Positions 52,258-61,282 of a DNA stretch of 64,000 bases are shown here, piece after piece (within the stretch, counting starts at the first letter, position 1; the number at the start of each line of letters is the position of its first letter). This DNA is from an uncultured Bacillota bacterium (lineage in GTDB: Bacteria > Bacillota > Clostridia > Peptostreptococcales > Anaerovoracaceae): the NCBI GenBank assembly GCA_927441425.1, contig CAKMKG010000011.1, positions 53,472 to 117,471 on the forward strand, written 5' to 3'. The notes under the pieces are model-generated. The model saw nothing but the letters and a program-made list of their open reading frames with translations. It made no database searches and was not told the origin of the DNA. Position numbers and translations under genes: made by a program.

Positions 52258-52999
52258 AAATTTGATTCCAGATTTCCTGCGCTTTCACCGCCTGCTCCTT
52301 CAGCATGTAGCTTCCATTGATTCCTTTGATACCAAGCTCTTCGGCATATTGCAGAAGAAGGGTTTTTGGCGGATTGTAAACCATATCGATGACTATCTCA
52401 GTATGGATGGATTCCTTGGGAATTGGTGATGCGTCCACATTGGGGTACATGCCTACCGGGGTGCAGTTGATCAGAAGGTCGCTTTTTACAACTGCTTCCT
52501 TAAAGAACTCATAGGACACAGTATAATTTCCATGGAAGTTCTGCTTCCCTCTGCTTACAATCGTAAGATCATATATTCCTAGATCAAGAAGTCCTTTTAC
52601 AACCGCCTTTGCAACACCGCCTGAGCCTAGAATTACAGCTGCTTTTCCCTTTACTGTAATGTTGTTATGGCCAAGCAATGAAAGGAATCCGTCGTAGTCA
52701 GTATTGAAACCCGTAGCCTTACCATTATCAAATAAGACCGTATTGACTGCACCGATATATTTCGCTTGTTGTGAAATACCATCCAACAGGGGAATCACAG
52801 ACTCTTTGTATGGAATCGTGACATTGACTCCTCGGTAATCAGAATTTTTTAATGCGATAAAGTCTTGGGCAAAAGTATCCTTTGAAAATTCCAGTATTTC
52901 ATAAATACCGTTTATCCCTCTTTGTTTCATAATTTCATCGTGTATTTGAGGGGAGAGGCTATGGGCTAGCTTTTCACCTACGAGACCCAATTTCATCAT
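52256..52999 (-). CDS. aroE: Shikimate dehydrogenase
   Basis: A 247-residue NADP enzyme that reduces 3-dehydroshikimate. Substrate motifs are KLAHSLSPQIH and VTIPYKE with the catalytic lysine; the nucleotide site is LGSGGVAKAV. It is shorter than most AroE (about 270-290). It lies about 100 bases after aroB on the same strand; the other aro genes are not in the window. Start 52999 or the next codon, after GGAGG. Confidence 0.93.
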   Translation of the reverse strand: MMKLGLVGEKLAHSLSPQIHDEIMKQRGINGIYEILEFSKDTFAQDFIALKNSDYRGVNVTIPYKESVIPLLDGISQQAKYIGAVNTVLFDNGKATGFNTDYDGFLSLLGHNNITVKGKAAVILGSGGVAKAVVKGLLDLGIYDLTIVSRGKQNFHGNYTVSYEFFKEAVVKSDLLINCTPVGMYPNVDASPIPKESIHTEIVIDMVYNPPKTLLLQYAEELGIKGINGSYMLKEQAVKAQEIWNQI

Positions 53000-53103
53000 T
53001 TACTTTGACCTCCAACTGTTTTCATTTTATCATACATGCAACGTCTGCGTATGATTCAATGATTCCTAGCATCTGTGAAATCATTATAGCATAAAATGTA
53101 TAT

Positions 53104-54171
53104 TTAATCGATAAACTTACGAATATCCGATTTTTCGATGGGGTAGAGATAACCATTTCCTATTTTTTCAAGGAGGACAAGATTCATCTTATTCCCGCGG
53201 CGTTTTTTATCTCGCATGGCTGTCTGTGCCAGAAGATTCTTATCAATGCCTTGAGGAAGTTCCGCCGGAAGTCCGTATTCAAGAAGTAATTCTTTCAGCA
53301 TGGCGGAGGTGTTGATCCCGGTCAGTCCCATAGCTTCACTATGTTCGGTGATGGTTTGCATTCCGATAGCAACCGCTTGACCATGTCCGAAGTGCCTATA
53401 ATCAGAAAGGTTCTCAATCGCATGGCCGATGGTATGGCCGAAATTGGTAAGCATTCGGATACCCTGATCTTTTTCATCCTGCTCAATCATCTGCTTTTTA
53501 ATAAGACAACAGCGGTAAATAATGGACTCAATCAGCTGTGCGTCGCGATGGTTGTTCATTCTGATCAGGTCAGAGAAAAGATCGGCATCGGCAACACAGG
53601 CATATTTAATGATTTCCGCCATCCCGTCAGCCATATGATAATCAGACAGTGTTTTGACAAAATCCGGATCAATAAATACATAGGATGGCTGATAAAAGGT
53701 TCCAACGAGATTTTTGCCTTCCGGCAAATTAACTCCGTTCTTACCGCCTATGCTGCTGTCAACTTGACCAATCAAAGTGGTTGGAATCTGCACAAAATCC
53801 ACCCCTCTTAAAAAGGTTGCAGCGACGAATCCCGAGATGTCGCCGACTACGCCTCCTCCCAGCGAAACGATTACATCATCACGGGAGAGTTGAAAGTCGA
53901 CTAATCTTTTATAAATTACCGTCAAGGTATCAAAGGATTTGCTGGTATCTCCGGCGGGCAGGCTAATGATGACCCATTCACAATGGGAAGCGTTCAGTTG
54001 CTTTTCTAAAAAATCTCCATAGGTTTTTTCTATGTTTTCATCTGTGATCAAGGCTATTTTTTTCCCCGAAAAATGCTCACCCAGAATAGTACCGATGGTT
54101 CGGAACAAACCACTTTCGATTGTTACCGGATATTTTCTGCTTTTCATGTTGATCGCTAAATTATATTTCAT
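53104..54171 (-). CDS. aroB: 3-dehydroquinate synthase
   Basis: A 355-residue NAD- and zinc-dependent enzyme converting DAHP to 3-dehydroquinate. It has SLGGGVVGDISGFVAATFLRG, PTTLIGQVDSSIGGKNGVN and the zinc histidines in NFGHTIGHAIE and FGHGQAV. The start MKYNLAI at 54171 is seven bases after GGAGG; the track start is six codons earlier with no site. First gene of aroB-aroE. Confidence 0.95.
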   Translation of the reverse strand: MKYNLAINMKSRKYPVTIESGLFRTIGTILGEHFSGKKIALITDENIEKTYGDFLEKQLNASHCEWVIISLPAGDTSKSFDTLTVIYKRLVDFQLSRDDVIVSLGGGVVGDISGFVAATFLRGVDFVQIPTTLIGQVDSSIGGKNGVNLPEGKNLVGTFYQPSYVFIDPDFVKTLSDYHMADGMAEIIKYACVADADLFSDLIRMNNHRDAQLIESIIYRCCLIKKQMIEQDEKDQGIRMLTNFGHTIGHAIENLSDYRHFGHGQAVAIGMQTITEHSEAMGLTGINTSAMLKELLLEYGLPAELPQGIDKNLLAQTAMRDKKRRGNKMNLVLLEKIGNGYLYPIEKSDIRKFID

Positions 54172-54350
54172 ATGAAAACCTCCAATCATTTATCCTTACT
54201 AAGATGCGAGGATTATATTCGTAACTGCATATTTCGTTCATGTTTCGATGAAAATCATAATAGTAATAGATAGTATACACCAATTGGGAATAAGAAGCAA
54301 ATTCGTTATGGAAAGGATTTGGTCCAAAAGAAACAAAATTCAACAAATTA

Positions 54351-54378
54351 TTGCAATCTGATAAAAATGGAATATAAT
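54351..54378 (+). promoter_or_regulatory. Promoter of the DUF975 gene
   Basis: TTGCAA, 16 bases, TATAAT, about 45 bases before the start codon. Confidence 0.65.
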
Positions 54379-54424
54379 AAAATGAGTGTGTGTATTGAAA
54401 TGGAAATGAAAGAGAGAGAAAGAA

Positions 54425-55156
54425 ATGGATCAGAATATTATTGTAAATGAAAGCAGTCAAAATCTGAGAGCCCTTGGCCGAGATGCCCTCATGGGGAAAT
54501 GGAGCATGGGAGTGATTGGGACCTTGTTGTTCGCCTTGTTGACCACAGTCCCGGTCATTATTTTAAATGCGATTTTTGGAGACGGGGATATGTCGTCTAC
54601 GGGAATTTCCAGTATTTACAGCCTGTTGATAACGGGACCGATGACCCTTGGTTATGCTATGTTTGCCATTGCGATTTTCAGAAAAAGGGAGACCTCGCCG
54701 GCAGAAGTGTTTTATGGATTTGAACGTTTTGGAAAAGCGTTCGGATTATATATCGTCATGTCCATATTTATTTTGCTCTGGACGCTGCTGTTAATTATTC
54801 CGGGGATCATTGCCGTATTCCGATACAGTATGAGCTTTTATATTTTGGCTGATCACCCAGAAATGGGAATCATGGAAGCCATCAACGAAAGCAAGCGCAT
54901 GATGAGAGGCAACAAGTGGAAATTTTTCTGTCTGAACCTTTCCTTTCTCGGTTGGGGCATTTTATGCCTGTTTACGATGGGAATCGGCTTTCTATGGCTT
55001 GGACCATACATGGAAGTAACCATTATCGCATTTTACGATATTGCAAACGGCAGTCTGAGATCGGTCAGAAGAATTGAAGGAGATGTGGCAGCAGGCGAAA
55101 GAACCGTTGAGGATCCGATCACGGTATATAAGGAAGAGACAAAAATCGAAGAATAA
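54425..55156 (+). CDS. DUF975 membrane protein
   Basis: A 243-residue membrane protein of the DUF975 family with about five helices. Family features: the N-terminal LRALGRDALMGKWSMGVIGTLLF, ITGPMTLGYAMFAIAIFRK, and RYSMSFYILADHPEMGIMEAINESKRMMRGNKWKFFCLNLSFLGW. Function unknown in the family. It stands alone between its own promoter and a terminator. Confidence 0.88.
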   Translation: MDQNIIVNESSQNLRALGRDALMGKWSMGVIGTLLFALLTTVPVIILNAIFGDGDMSSTGISSIYSLLITGPMTLGYAMFAIAIFRKRETSPAEVFYGFERFGKAFGLYIVMSIFILLWTLLLIIPGIIAVFRYSMSFYILADHPEMGIMEAINESKRMMRGNKWKFFCLNLSFLGWGILCLFTMGIGFLWLGPYMEVTIIAFYDIANGSLRSVRRIEGDVAAGERTVEDPITVYKEETKIEE

Positions 55157-55188
55157 TTCCAATATAAGTGAAAAAACACCTTATACGA

Positions 55189-55238
55189 ATAAAGCACCAA
55201 GCCTTACTCAAGTACAAAAATGGGCACGGTGCTTTTTA
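55189..55238. terminator. Terminator between convergent genes
   Basis: AAAGCACC / GGTGCTTT with A-rich and T-rich flanks and a loop of about 29 bases. Confidence 0.55.
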
Positions 55239-55262
55239 TTTCTTTGGGAGAGATGAATTGAT

Positions 55263-56381
55263 CTATCGTTGGCTGAACTTCAAGGTTAAATCCTGTCTGA
55301 GTGCATCTATTTTCAAAAAATCCATGTTAGGAACATAGTATTTTTCCAGCTCATCGTGTTCTTTCTTTGCCTGACCGAGACAAAAGATTCCTTTCTCAAG
55401 GAGCTCCTCCATCTTCTTTTTACTGTCCGCAAGGATCGATTCCTGGTATTGAATCCCATCATAACGGATGATGTTTTCCAGATGAATCGGAATAAGCTCC
55501 ATTTCCAGCCCTGACTGATCAATGGTATGATATTGGTTGCATGTAATAAAGGCCAAACGCAATTCCGGGATGAGTAGATGCTCAAGCTTGGTTGACGGTT
55601 TCATCGGGCAATAGTAACCTTCCACCGAATACCCTCTGTAAACTGCTCCTTCCATAAACAAATTCAGCATTCTTTCACTGCTGACACCCACAGGAGCATG
55701 GATCAGATACACTTTTTCACAGCCTTTCAGCAGGGAATCTAAGTAATGTTCAAAACCGTTGGGTGTAATCGCGCTCGCAAAAAATTTCTTGATATTACCC
55801 TGTATTGAACTGATCTCTCTATGTGCCAATTCATCGCCGATGATCTTCGCTGATATTTTGTAAAGCTCTTCGTGCTTAATGGCGGATTCGTAAATACTGC
55901 AAAGGTTATCATACATTTTTCCGGCAGCAGCCAGATAATTGTAAACTCTGCTGAATATGCTTTTAATTCGTTCGTTGTTGTTGATCAATGCTTCCTTATT
56001 CTTTCTGATCCCTTCTTCATTCCAGTAATCTCCCAAATGGATGATGGAATCAACCGCCCCCGGATTAATGGGATCCACAATATGAGGAGAGGTACCATCT
56101 ATCATTGCAATCTTTTTATCGCGGATGACGACGCCATCCAGAGAATGATTGTCTGAGGAACAGTGCATAAAATCCACATCATGACCTTCCTGAAGCATGG
56201 TATCGCCTATTTTTTTCATAAAGGTCGACTTCCCGACACCCGGACCGCCTTTAATACAAATGATTTTGTCTGCCTCCCTTTGGCCAAGTATATATTGATA
56301 ATACGAAAAAAAACCCTCGGGGGTGTTGTTGCCAGGGTACATATGTCTTTCGACTCCCGCCATACACATCTTCCTTTCCAT
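55263..56381 (-). CDS. P-loop nucleotide-binding protein (PRK06851 type)
   Basis: A 372-residue uncharacterised ATP/GTP-binding protein. Walker A is CIKGGPGVGKSTFMKKIG near residue 45; a second, weaker repeat lies in the C-terminal half (VYLIHAPVGVSSERML). The pattern of two kinase-like halves, the DFMHCSSDNHSLDGVVI segment and a histidine-rich GVERHMYPGNNTPEGF start matches the PRK06851 group of Firmicutes. Function unknown. The true start is MERKM at 56381 after AAAGGA; the track start adds 41 unlikely residues. Confidence 0.75.
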   Translation of the reverse strand: MERKMCMAGVERHMYPGNNTPEGFFSYYQYILGQREADKIICIKGGPGVGKSTFMKKIGDTMLQEGHDVDFMHCSSDNHSLDGVVIRDKKIAMIDGTSPHIVDPINPGAVDSIIHLGDYWNEEGIRKNKEALINNNERIKSIFSRVYNYLAAAGKMYDNLCSIYESAIKHEELYKISAKIIGDELAHREISSIQGNIKKFFASAITPNGFEHYLDSLLKGCEKVYLIHAPVGVSSERMLNLFMEGAVYRGYSVEGYYCPMKPSTKLEHLLIPELRLAFITCNQYHTIDQSGLEMELIPIHLENIIRYDGIQYQESILADSKKKMEELLEKGIFCLGQAKKEHDELEKYYVPNMDFLKIDALRQDLTLKFSQR

Positions 56382-56511
56382 AGCATTTCCTTTCATGATA
56401 TGCAGGAGGGAGGCTTTCGGTGATATCGAAATACCTGATCCCATGTCCCTTTTTAAACAATACGGCCTTTTTCTACTCCTGTGATTCGACTGCTTACAGC
56501 CCATTTAGACA

Positions 56512-56540
56512 TTGATAAACGAAGGGAAAAGTATTATAAT
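56512..56540 (+). promoter_or_regulatory. Promoter of the D-aspartate ligase cassette
   Basis: TTGATA, 17 bases, TATAAT, about 55 bases before the first gene. Confidence 0.75.
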
Positions 56541-56562
56541 AATTAAAGTTTATACATTCAGC

Positions 56563-56579
56563 ATCCTAATGATTAGGAT
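56563..56579. promoter_or_regulatory. Palindrome in the cassette leader
   Basis: ATCCTAATGATTAGGAT, a perfect palindrome around one base, between the expected transcription start and the ribosome binding site. It could be an operator for a dimeric repressor or a small mRNA hairpin. Confidence 0.5.
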
Positions 56580-56594
56580 TCGAAGGAGATGCAG

Positions 56595-57803
56595 ATGAGC
56601 CAGAATTTTATTCCCCTTCTCTTTGCAGGAGATATCAACGTTTACAGTGTTGCGAGAGCCTTCCACGAGCAATATGATATCAAGTCGAGTGTTTTCGGAA
56701 AATATAAGACAGGTCCATGTTTTGACAGCAAAATCATGAATTATTTTTCGAATCCTTATATTGATGAGCAAGATACATTCCTAGCAGTAATAATAGAATT
56801 TGCAAAAGAGCATCAAGACAAGACCATCCTTGCCGTCGGCTGCGGAGACAGCTATGTACAACTGCTCAGCCAGAACAAGGACAACCTTCCTGAAAATGTC
56901 ATTGCACCCTATATTGACATCGATAGGATGAATGATCTGATCCATAAAGAAAAATTTTACATGATGTGCGAGGAAATTGGTGTAGATTATCCTAACACCT
57001 TTGTACATCGTGAGGAAATGGGACCGGTGTTTGAACTGCCCTTTGATGCTCCGTATATCGTCAAGCCTTCCAACGGGATCGCATATTGGAGACATCCCTT
57101 TGCAACACAGAAAAAGGTGTACAAGGCAAAAGACAGAAAAGAACTCCAGAGCATTCTTAACGATATCTATGGTGCCGGTTATAACGACTCCATCATCATT
57201 CAGGATTTTATTCCCGGGGATGATACCTATATGAGAGTTCTGACCAATTATTCCGATCAGAACGGCAAGGTGAAACTGATGTCACTGGGCCATGTGCTGC
57301 TGGAGGTACATACGCCACATGGCATTGGAAATCATGCGGTCATTATCACGGAGCACAACGAAGAGGTGACGGAAAAGTTCAAAAATCTACTGGAAGATAT
57401 GCATTATATCGGGTTTTCTAATTTTGACATCAAGTACGATCAAAGGGATGGAAAATTTAAGGTCTTTGAAATCAATACGCGGCAAGGAAGAAGCAATTTT
57501 TATGTCACTGGCGCGGGACAGAATATTGCAAAGTACCTTGTGGAAGATTATATAGAACAGAACGAAATAGAATTGAAAATCATCACGGAAAAATCACTAT
57601 GGCTCGTCGTGCCGAAAGGTGTTGCCTTCCGATATATCAGACCGGAGGAATACCGAAAGGAAATGAGAGCGTTAATACAGTCCGGGAAATATGTGAATCC
57701 GTTATTTTATAAAAAAGATACCGCTTTCATCAGAATGTTGCGGTTATACAAATCTCAACTGGGCGAGTATTACAAATACTGGAAGTATCTAGGAAGGCAA
57801 TAG
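56595..57803 (+). CDS. D-aspartate ligase-like ATP-grasp enzyme
   Basis: A 402-residue ATP-grasp ligase that follows the Enterococcus faecium D-aspartate ligase Aslfm along its length as I recall it: FIPLLFAGDINVYSVARAF, VGCGDSYVQLLSQ, SIIIQDFIPGDDTYMRVL, FSNFDIKYDQRDGKFKVFEINTRQGRSNF. Aslfm attaches D-aspartate to the epsilon-amino group of lysine in peptidoglycan precursors. The metal and ATP residues of the ATP-grasp fold (EINTRQGR) are present. Start at ATG 56595, six bases after GGAG. It lies 16 bases before an aspartate racemase and then a lysine-type murE. Confidence 0.85.
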   Translation: MSQNFIPLLFAGDINVYSVARAFHEQYDIKSSVFGKYKTGPCFDSKIMNYFSNPYIDEQDTFLAVIIEFAKEHQDKTILAVGCGDSYVQLLSQNKDNLPENVIAPYIDIDRMNDLIHKEKFYMMCEEIGVDYPNTFVHREEMGPVFELPFDAPYIVKPSNGIAYWRHPFATQKKVYKAKDRKELQSILNDIYGAGYNDSIIIQDFIPGDDTYMRVLTNYSDQNGKVKLMSLGHVLLEVHTPHGIGNHAVIITEHNEEVTEKFKNLLEDMHYIGFSNFDIKYDQRDGKFKVFEINTRQGRSNFYVTGAGQNIAKYLVEDYIEQNEIELKIITEKSLWLVVPKGVAFRYIRPEEYRKEMRALIQSGKYVNPLFYKKDTAFIRMLRLYKSQLGEYYKYWKYLGRQ

Positions 57804-57819
57804 TGGGGGATAAGGATTT

Positions 57820-58536
57820 ATGTGGATAGACGACAGAAAGGTTTTAGGCGTGTTGGGAGGGATGGGACCTCTGGCTACGCAGCTCTTTTATAAAAGGATC
57901 ATTGAAAAGACTGATGCCAACTGTGACCAGGAGCATCTGAATATGATCATTCTCAGCCATGCAACCATGCCGGATCGCACCGGGGAGATACTAGGGGGGC
58001 GTACAGAGGAACTGTTTCATCTGCTTTTAAAGGATGCGCAGATGTTGGAGCAGGGTGGTGCAGGAGTAATCGCCATACCGTGCAATACTTCCCATGTGCT
58101 GATGGACAGGCTTCAGGAGAGCATTGGTATCCCGATTATTAATATGGTTGAGGAAACGGCAGCCCATATCGCCGATACGTTTCGTGAGCCGGAGCTACGG
58201 ATTGCTGTTTTGGCTACCGATGGAACCATCCGGACAGGCTTATATCAAAAGGCGCTGGAAAAAGCAGGAATCACACCTGTCATTCCAAGCGCCGATTCAC
58301 AAAAGCTGGTGATGAAGATCATCTATGACGGCGTGAAAAACGGCGGAGAAATCGATTTTTCCGAATTCTTAACAGTACAGGAGGAGATTCTCGGACAAGG
58401 CTGTCAGGCGGCGATTCTTGCCTGTACAGAGCTATCCTGCTTTAAAGAATTATACCATCTGCCCCATTTTTACATAGACGCCATGGAGATTCTGACGGAT
58501 CTATCGATTCTTACCTGCGGCGGAAAAATCAAATAA
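57820..58536 (+). CDS. Aspartate/glutamate racemase family protein, probably aspartate racemase
   Basis: A 238-residue PLP-independent racemase with both catalytic cysteines (AIPCNTSH and LACTELS) and the start VLGVLGGMGPLATQLFYKRI. It would make D-aspartate for the ligase encoded just upstream. True MurI is encoded separately at 62 kb, which supports aspartate as substrate. 14 bases before murE. Confidence 0.88.
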   Translation: MWIDDRKVLGVLGGMGPLATQLFYKRIIEKTDANCDQEHLNMIILSHATMPDRTGEILGGRTEELFHLLLKDAQMLEQGGAGVIAIPCNTSHVLMDRLQESIGIPIINMVEETAAHIADTFREPELRIAVLATDGTIRTGLYQKALEKAGITPVIPSADSQKLVMKIIYDGVKNGGEIDFSEFLTVQEEILGQGCQAAILACTELSCFKELYHLPHFYIDAMEILTDLSILTCGGKIK

Positions 58537-58549
58537 GGAGTAAAAAGCG

Positions 58550-60064
58550 ATGGATAAAACACTTCACAGTCTGACCGGGTATTTAAAGCTTTTGGAAGAT
58601 CACCATCTGGTGAGGGACTTTAATATCGGGACGCATAATCAGAACAGTCTGATTCGTTATATTTCCTATAGCTCCATGGATATCATGAAGGATACGTTGT
58701 TTGTTTGCAAGGGCAGCCATTTTTCCATTGATTATTTGAAGTCAGCGTTAGAAAAAGGAGCCATCTGCTACATCAGCGAAAGGAAATATGATCTGGGCAA
58801 AGCGGAGGGGAGTGATTCCTATATCATCGTCAGTGAAATCCGCAAAGCGATGGCCTTGATCGCTGACTACTACTATAATCAGATATGGAAAGACCTGAAG
58901 ACCATTGGGATTACAGGTACGAAAGGGAAGTCAACGACAGCCTATTTTATGAAATTCATTCTGGATGAATATTTGAAGGAAAGGAAAAAGCCTCTCAGCG
59001 CGATTATCTCAGGAATCGATAACTACGATGGTGTGATCAATGAGGAATCCCATTTGACCACGCCGGAGGCCATGGAGCTTCATAAGCATTTCAGCAATGC
59101 GGTGAGCAGTGGGATCGAATATCTCAGCATGGAGGTTTCCAGCCAGGCTTTAAAATATGACAGAACACTTGGAGTCACCTTTGACGTGGGGTGCTTCTTA
59201 AATATTGGGGAGGACCATATCAGCGATATTGAGCATAGTAGCTTCGAGGATTATCTGGAATCAAAACTAAGACTTTTCGGCCAATGCAGGAAGGCATGTG
59301 TGAATATTAACAGTGACCAGATTGATAGGGTTTTAGAAGCCTCGAAGTCTTGCCCTCATGTTGTGACCTTCGGTCTGGATGATAAGGCGGATGTTTACGG
59401 TTATGATATTGTCAAGTCGGGCAAGAGCATCAGTTTTACGGTGAGAACAAAGGACTTTGTGAAAGAGTTTAAGATCACTATGGCGGGACTGTTCAATGTA
59501 CAGAATGCTCTGGCTGCCATCTCCATTTCCCAATGCCTTGAGATTCCCATGTCCTATGTGGCAGCAGGTTTGAAAAAGGCCAGAGTCAGCGGCAGGATGG
59601 AGGTTTATGCAAGCAAGAGCAGAAACCTTCAAGTCATCGTAGATTACGCCCATAATAAGCTAAGCTTTGAAACGCTGTTTCAATCCACATTGAAGGAATA
59701 TCCAAACAAGAAGATTACCATCGTCTTCGGCTGCCCTGGGAAGAAGGCATTAGGAAGGAGAAAAGAGCTGGGAGAGATTGCGGGGAAATACTCAGATCAG
59801 GTATATATTACTGAAGAGGATGCCGGAGAAGAGCCGGTGTTGAAGATATGTGAAGAGATTGCTCAGCACGTCGAAAAGCAGGCGTGCAGTTATGCCATCA
59901 TACCGGACAGAGAAGAGGCAATCCGCGAAGCCATCGCAAATGCTGACGATAATACGATCATTCTGATCACCGGGAAGGGAAGAGAAACCCGGCAGAAACG
60001 CGGCACAAAATACATCGATACACCATCAGATGTGGAATATGTTCAAAAATATCTTGGGAAATAA
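58550..60064 (+). CDS. murE: MurE-type ligase, lysine-adding (streptococcal) group
   Basis: A 504-residue Mur ligase adding the third amino acid to UDP-MurNAc-L-Ala-D-Glu. ATP site GITGTKGKSTT, substrate segments HLTTPEAMELH and MEVSSQALKYDR, then FLNIGEDHI. It resembles L-lysine-adding MurE of Streptococcus (TGTKGKTT, EHPSFEDYF) more than DAP-adding enzymes. The specificity motif, DNPR in DAP enzymes and DDPN in streptococci, reads EDAG here, so the exact diamino acid is uncertain. Last gene of the cassette; strong terminator after it. Confidence 0.88.
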   Translation: MDKTLHSLTGYLKLLEDHHLVRDFNIGTHNQNSLIRYISYSSMDIMKDTLFVCKGSHFSIDYLKSALEKGAICYISERKYDLGKAEGSDSYIIVSEIRKAMALIADYYYNQIWKDLKTIGITGTKGKSTTAYFMKFILDEYLKERKKPLSAIISGIDNYDGVINEESHLTTPEAMELHKHFSNAVSSGIEYLSMEVSSQALKYDRTLGVTFDVGCFLNIGEDHISDIEHSSFEDYLESKLRLFGQCRKACVNINSDQIDRVLEASKSCPHVVTFGLDDKADVYGYDIVKSGKSISFTVRTKDFVKEFKITMAGLFNVQNALAAISISQCLEIPMSYVAAGLKKARVSGRMEVYASKSRNLQVIVDYAHNKLSFETLFQSTLKEYPNKKITIVFGCPGKKALGRRKELGEIAGKYSDQVYITEEDAGEEPVLKICEEIAQHVEKQACSYAIIPDREEAIREAIANADDNTIILITGKGRETRQKRGTKYIDTPSDVEYVQKYLGK

Positions 60065-60083
60065 CAATAAAAATAAAGAAAAA

Positions 60084-60117
60084 CCTGTTTGATCATATAA
60101 CCAAACAGGATTTTTTT
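60084..60117 (+). terminator. Terminator of the D-aspartate/murE cassette
   Basis: CCTGTTTG / CAAACAGG stem, ten-base loop, followed by A and seven T. Confidence 0.85.
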
Positions 60118-60127
60118 ATGAAATTAA

Positions 60128-60338
60128 CTATGCTTTCACGAAATTTTTCCCCTCTTTTTTCGCTTCATATAGTTTTTTATCAGCATTATTGATCAGCTCG
60201 TCAAGTGTTTGTTCCTTTTCCAGGCATTTCAAACCGATACTGACGGTGACAATCACATTCAGTACTGAGATTTGATCTCCAAATCATAGTGGGAGAAGAT
60301 TCAACGATTAGCTTATACTGTTCTAAATCAATCAACAT
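60128..60338 (-). pseudogene. PAS-GGDEF diguanylate cyclase remnant with internal deletion
   Basis: On the minus strand an intact AAGGAG and ATG (60338) open a frame that begins like a PAS domain: about 27 codons giving LIVESSPTMIWRSNLSTEC. It then shifts frame directly into the end of a GGDEF domain: VIVTVSIGLKC, TLDELINNADKKLYEAKKEG, ending at TAG (60128-60130). The middle of the gene (rest of PAS, most of GGDEF with its active site) is missing. The open frame from ATG stops after 41 codons. This is a deletion-born pseudogene, too short for the ORF track. Confidence 0.85.
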
Positions 60339-60360
60339 AATCTACTCCTTTCATTTATCG

Positions 60361-61182
60361 TTATCGATGATGCGGTATTTTAGTTTCGCAGGGCACATGT
60401 ACCTGACATTTTCCGCAGCCATATCTGGGATAGTATTTTACCATAGTTTCGTCTAAAAACGCAGAGCAGATCGTATGATTCTTCCCGTTTTCCCTGGAAA
60501 TAGCATTCACAGGACAATTCTTCGCACATATTCCGCACATGGAGCAGTATTCGTAAATATCTTGATATTCTCTCGCGTCCGGCGGCAGATACAGCTCCGT
60601 GATGATGCTACCAAACCTACCGGCCATTCCTTTTTTTGTGATCAATCCTTTGGAAAGGCCGAAGGTTCCAAGCCCGCATACGAACGCGACATGTCTTTCG
60701 GACCAATTCGATGTAAATTTAATCTCATGCTCTGGGCCGGCGGCATTGGACCAAAGTCTTTCTTCCATAGTAGGTACAAGACTTTCATAGCCAGCATTGC
60801 TCAATTCGGATTTTAAATGCATACTCAGTTTATTTAACAGGACCTGACCTTCAATTCTAGCATGAAGCCATTCTTCGGAAGGGTAAGTCATATTTTTGCT
60901 GTTTCCTATTCTGACTTCCTCGCTGAAGGGCAAGAAATAGGATATGACGGTCGTGGCTTGGGAAAGCCATTCTTTTGGAAGCATAAAGTGACTGCCGATA
61001 GCTGGCGGCTGCTTCAATAATGCAAAATATTCATCGTCGGCAGCACCAAAAGCAAAAATTGGAGCATCAAAAAGTTTTAAACCGGCAACCTGTTTTGAAA
61101 TGGCGGTCTCCTCTGATATCCAGTTGTCCTGCGAATGTTGTATAAAATTCTCTGCAATTCGAATTAAATCCTGTTTTTCCAT
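60361..61182 (-). CDS. QueG-like (epoxyqueuosine reductase-related) iron-sulfur protein
   Basis: A 273-residue protein with a C-terminal double [4Fe-4S] domain: CSMCGICAKNCP followed by C, then YGCGKCQVHVPCE. The N-terminal part matches the cobalamin-binding fold of QueG and reductive dehalogenases in outline (GTFGLSKGLITKKGMAGRFGSIITEL). It is shorter than true QueG (about 310-380) and lacks the C-terminal HEAT repeats, so it belongs to the wider, uncharacterised 4Fe-4S group. It lies alone between the PAS-GGDEF remnant and an acidic protein gene. Confidence 0.8.
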   Translation of the reverse strand: MEKQDLIRIAENFIQHSQDNWISEETAISKQVAGLKLFDAPIFAFGAADDEYFALLKQPPAIGSHFMLPKEWLSQATTVISYFLPFSEEVRIGNSKNMTYPSEEWLHARIEGQVLLNKLSMHLKSELSNAGYESLVPTMEERLWSNAAGPEHEIKFTSNWSERHVAFVCGLGTFGLSKGLITKKGMAGRFGSIITELYLPPDAREYQDIYEYCSMCGICAKNCPVNAISRENGKNHTICSAFLDETMVKYYPRYGCGKCQVHVPCETKIPHHR

Positions 61183-61228
61183 TTGCTACTCTCCTACAAA
61201 TTAATTCAGTCATTCAAGATAAATAATA

Positions 61229-61263
61229 GCCATTGCTTCCCAAAGACATTGGAGGGCAATGGC
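61229..61263. terminator. Hairpin after the acidic protein gene
   Basis: GCCATTGC / GCAATGGC, eight bp, with AT-rich flanks. It probably ends the murI-acidic protein transcript (minus strand). Confidence 0.6.
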
Positions 61264-61282
61264 CATATTTTATTTATGCATT

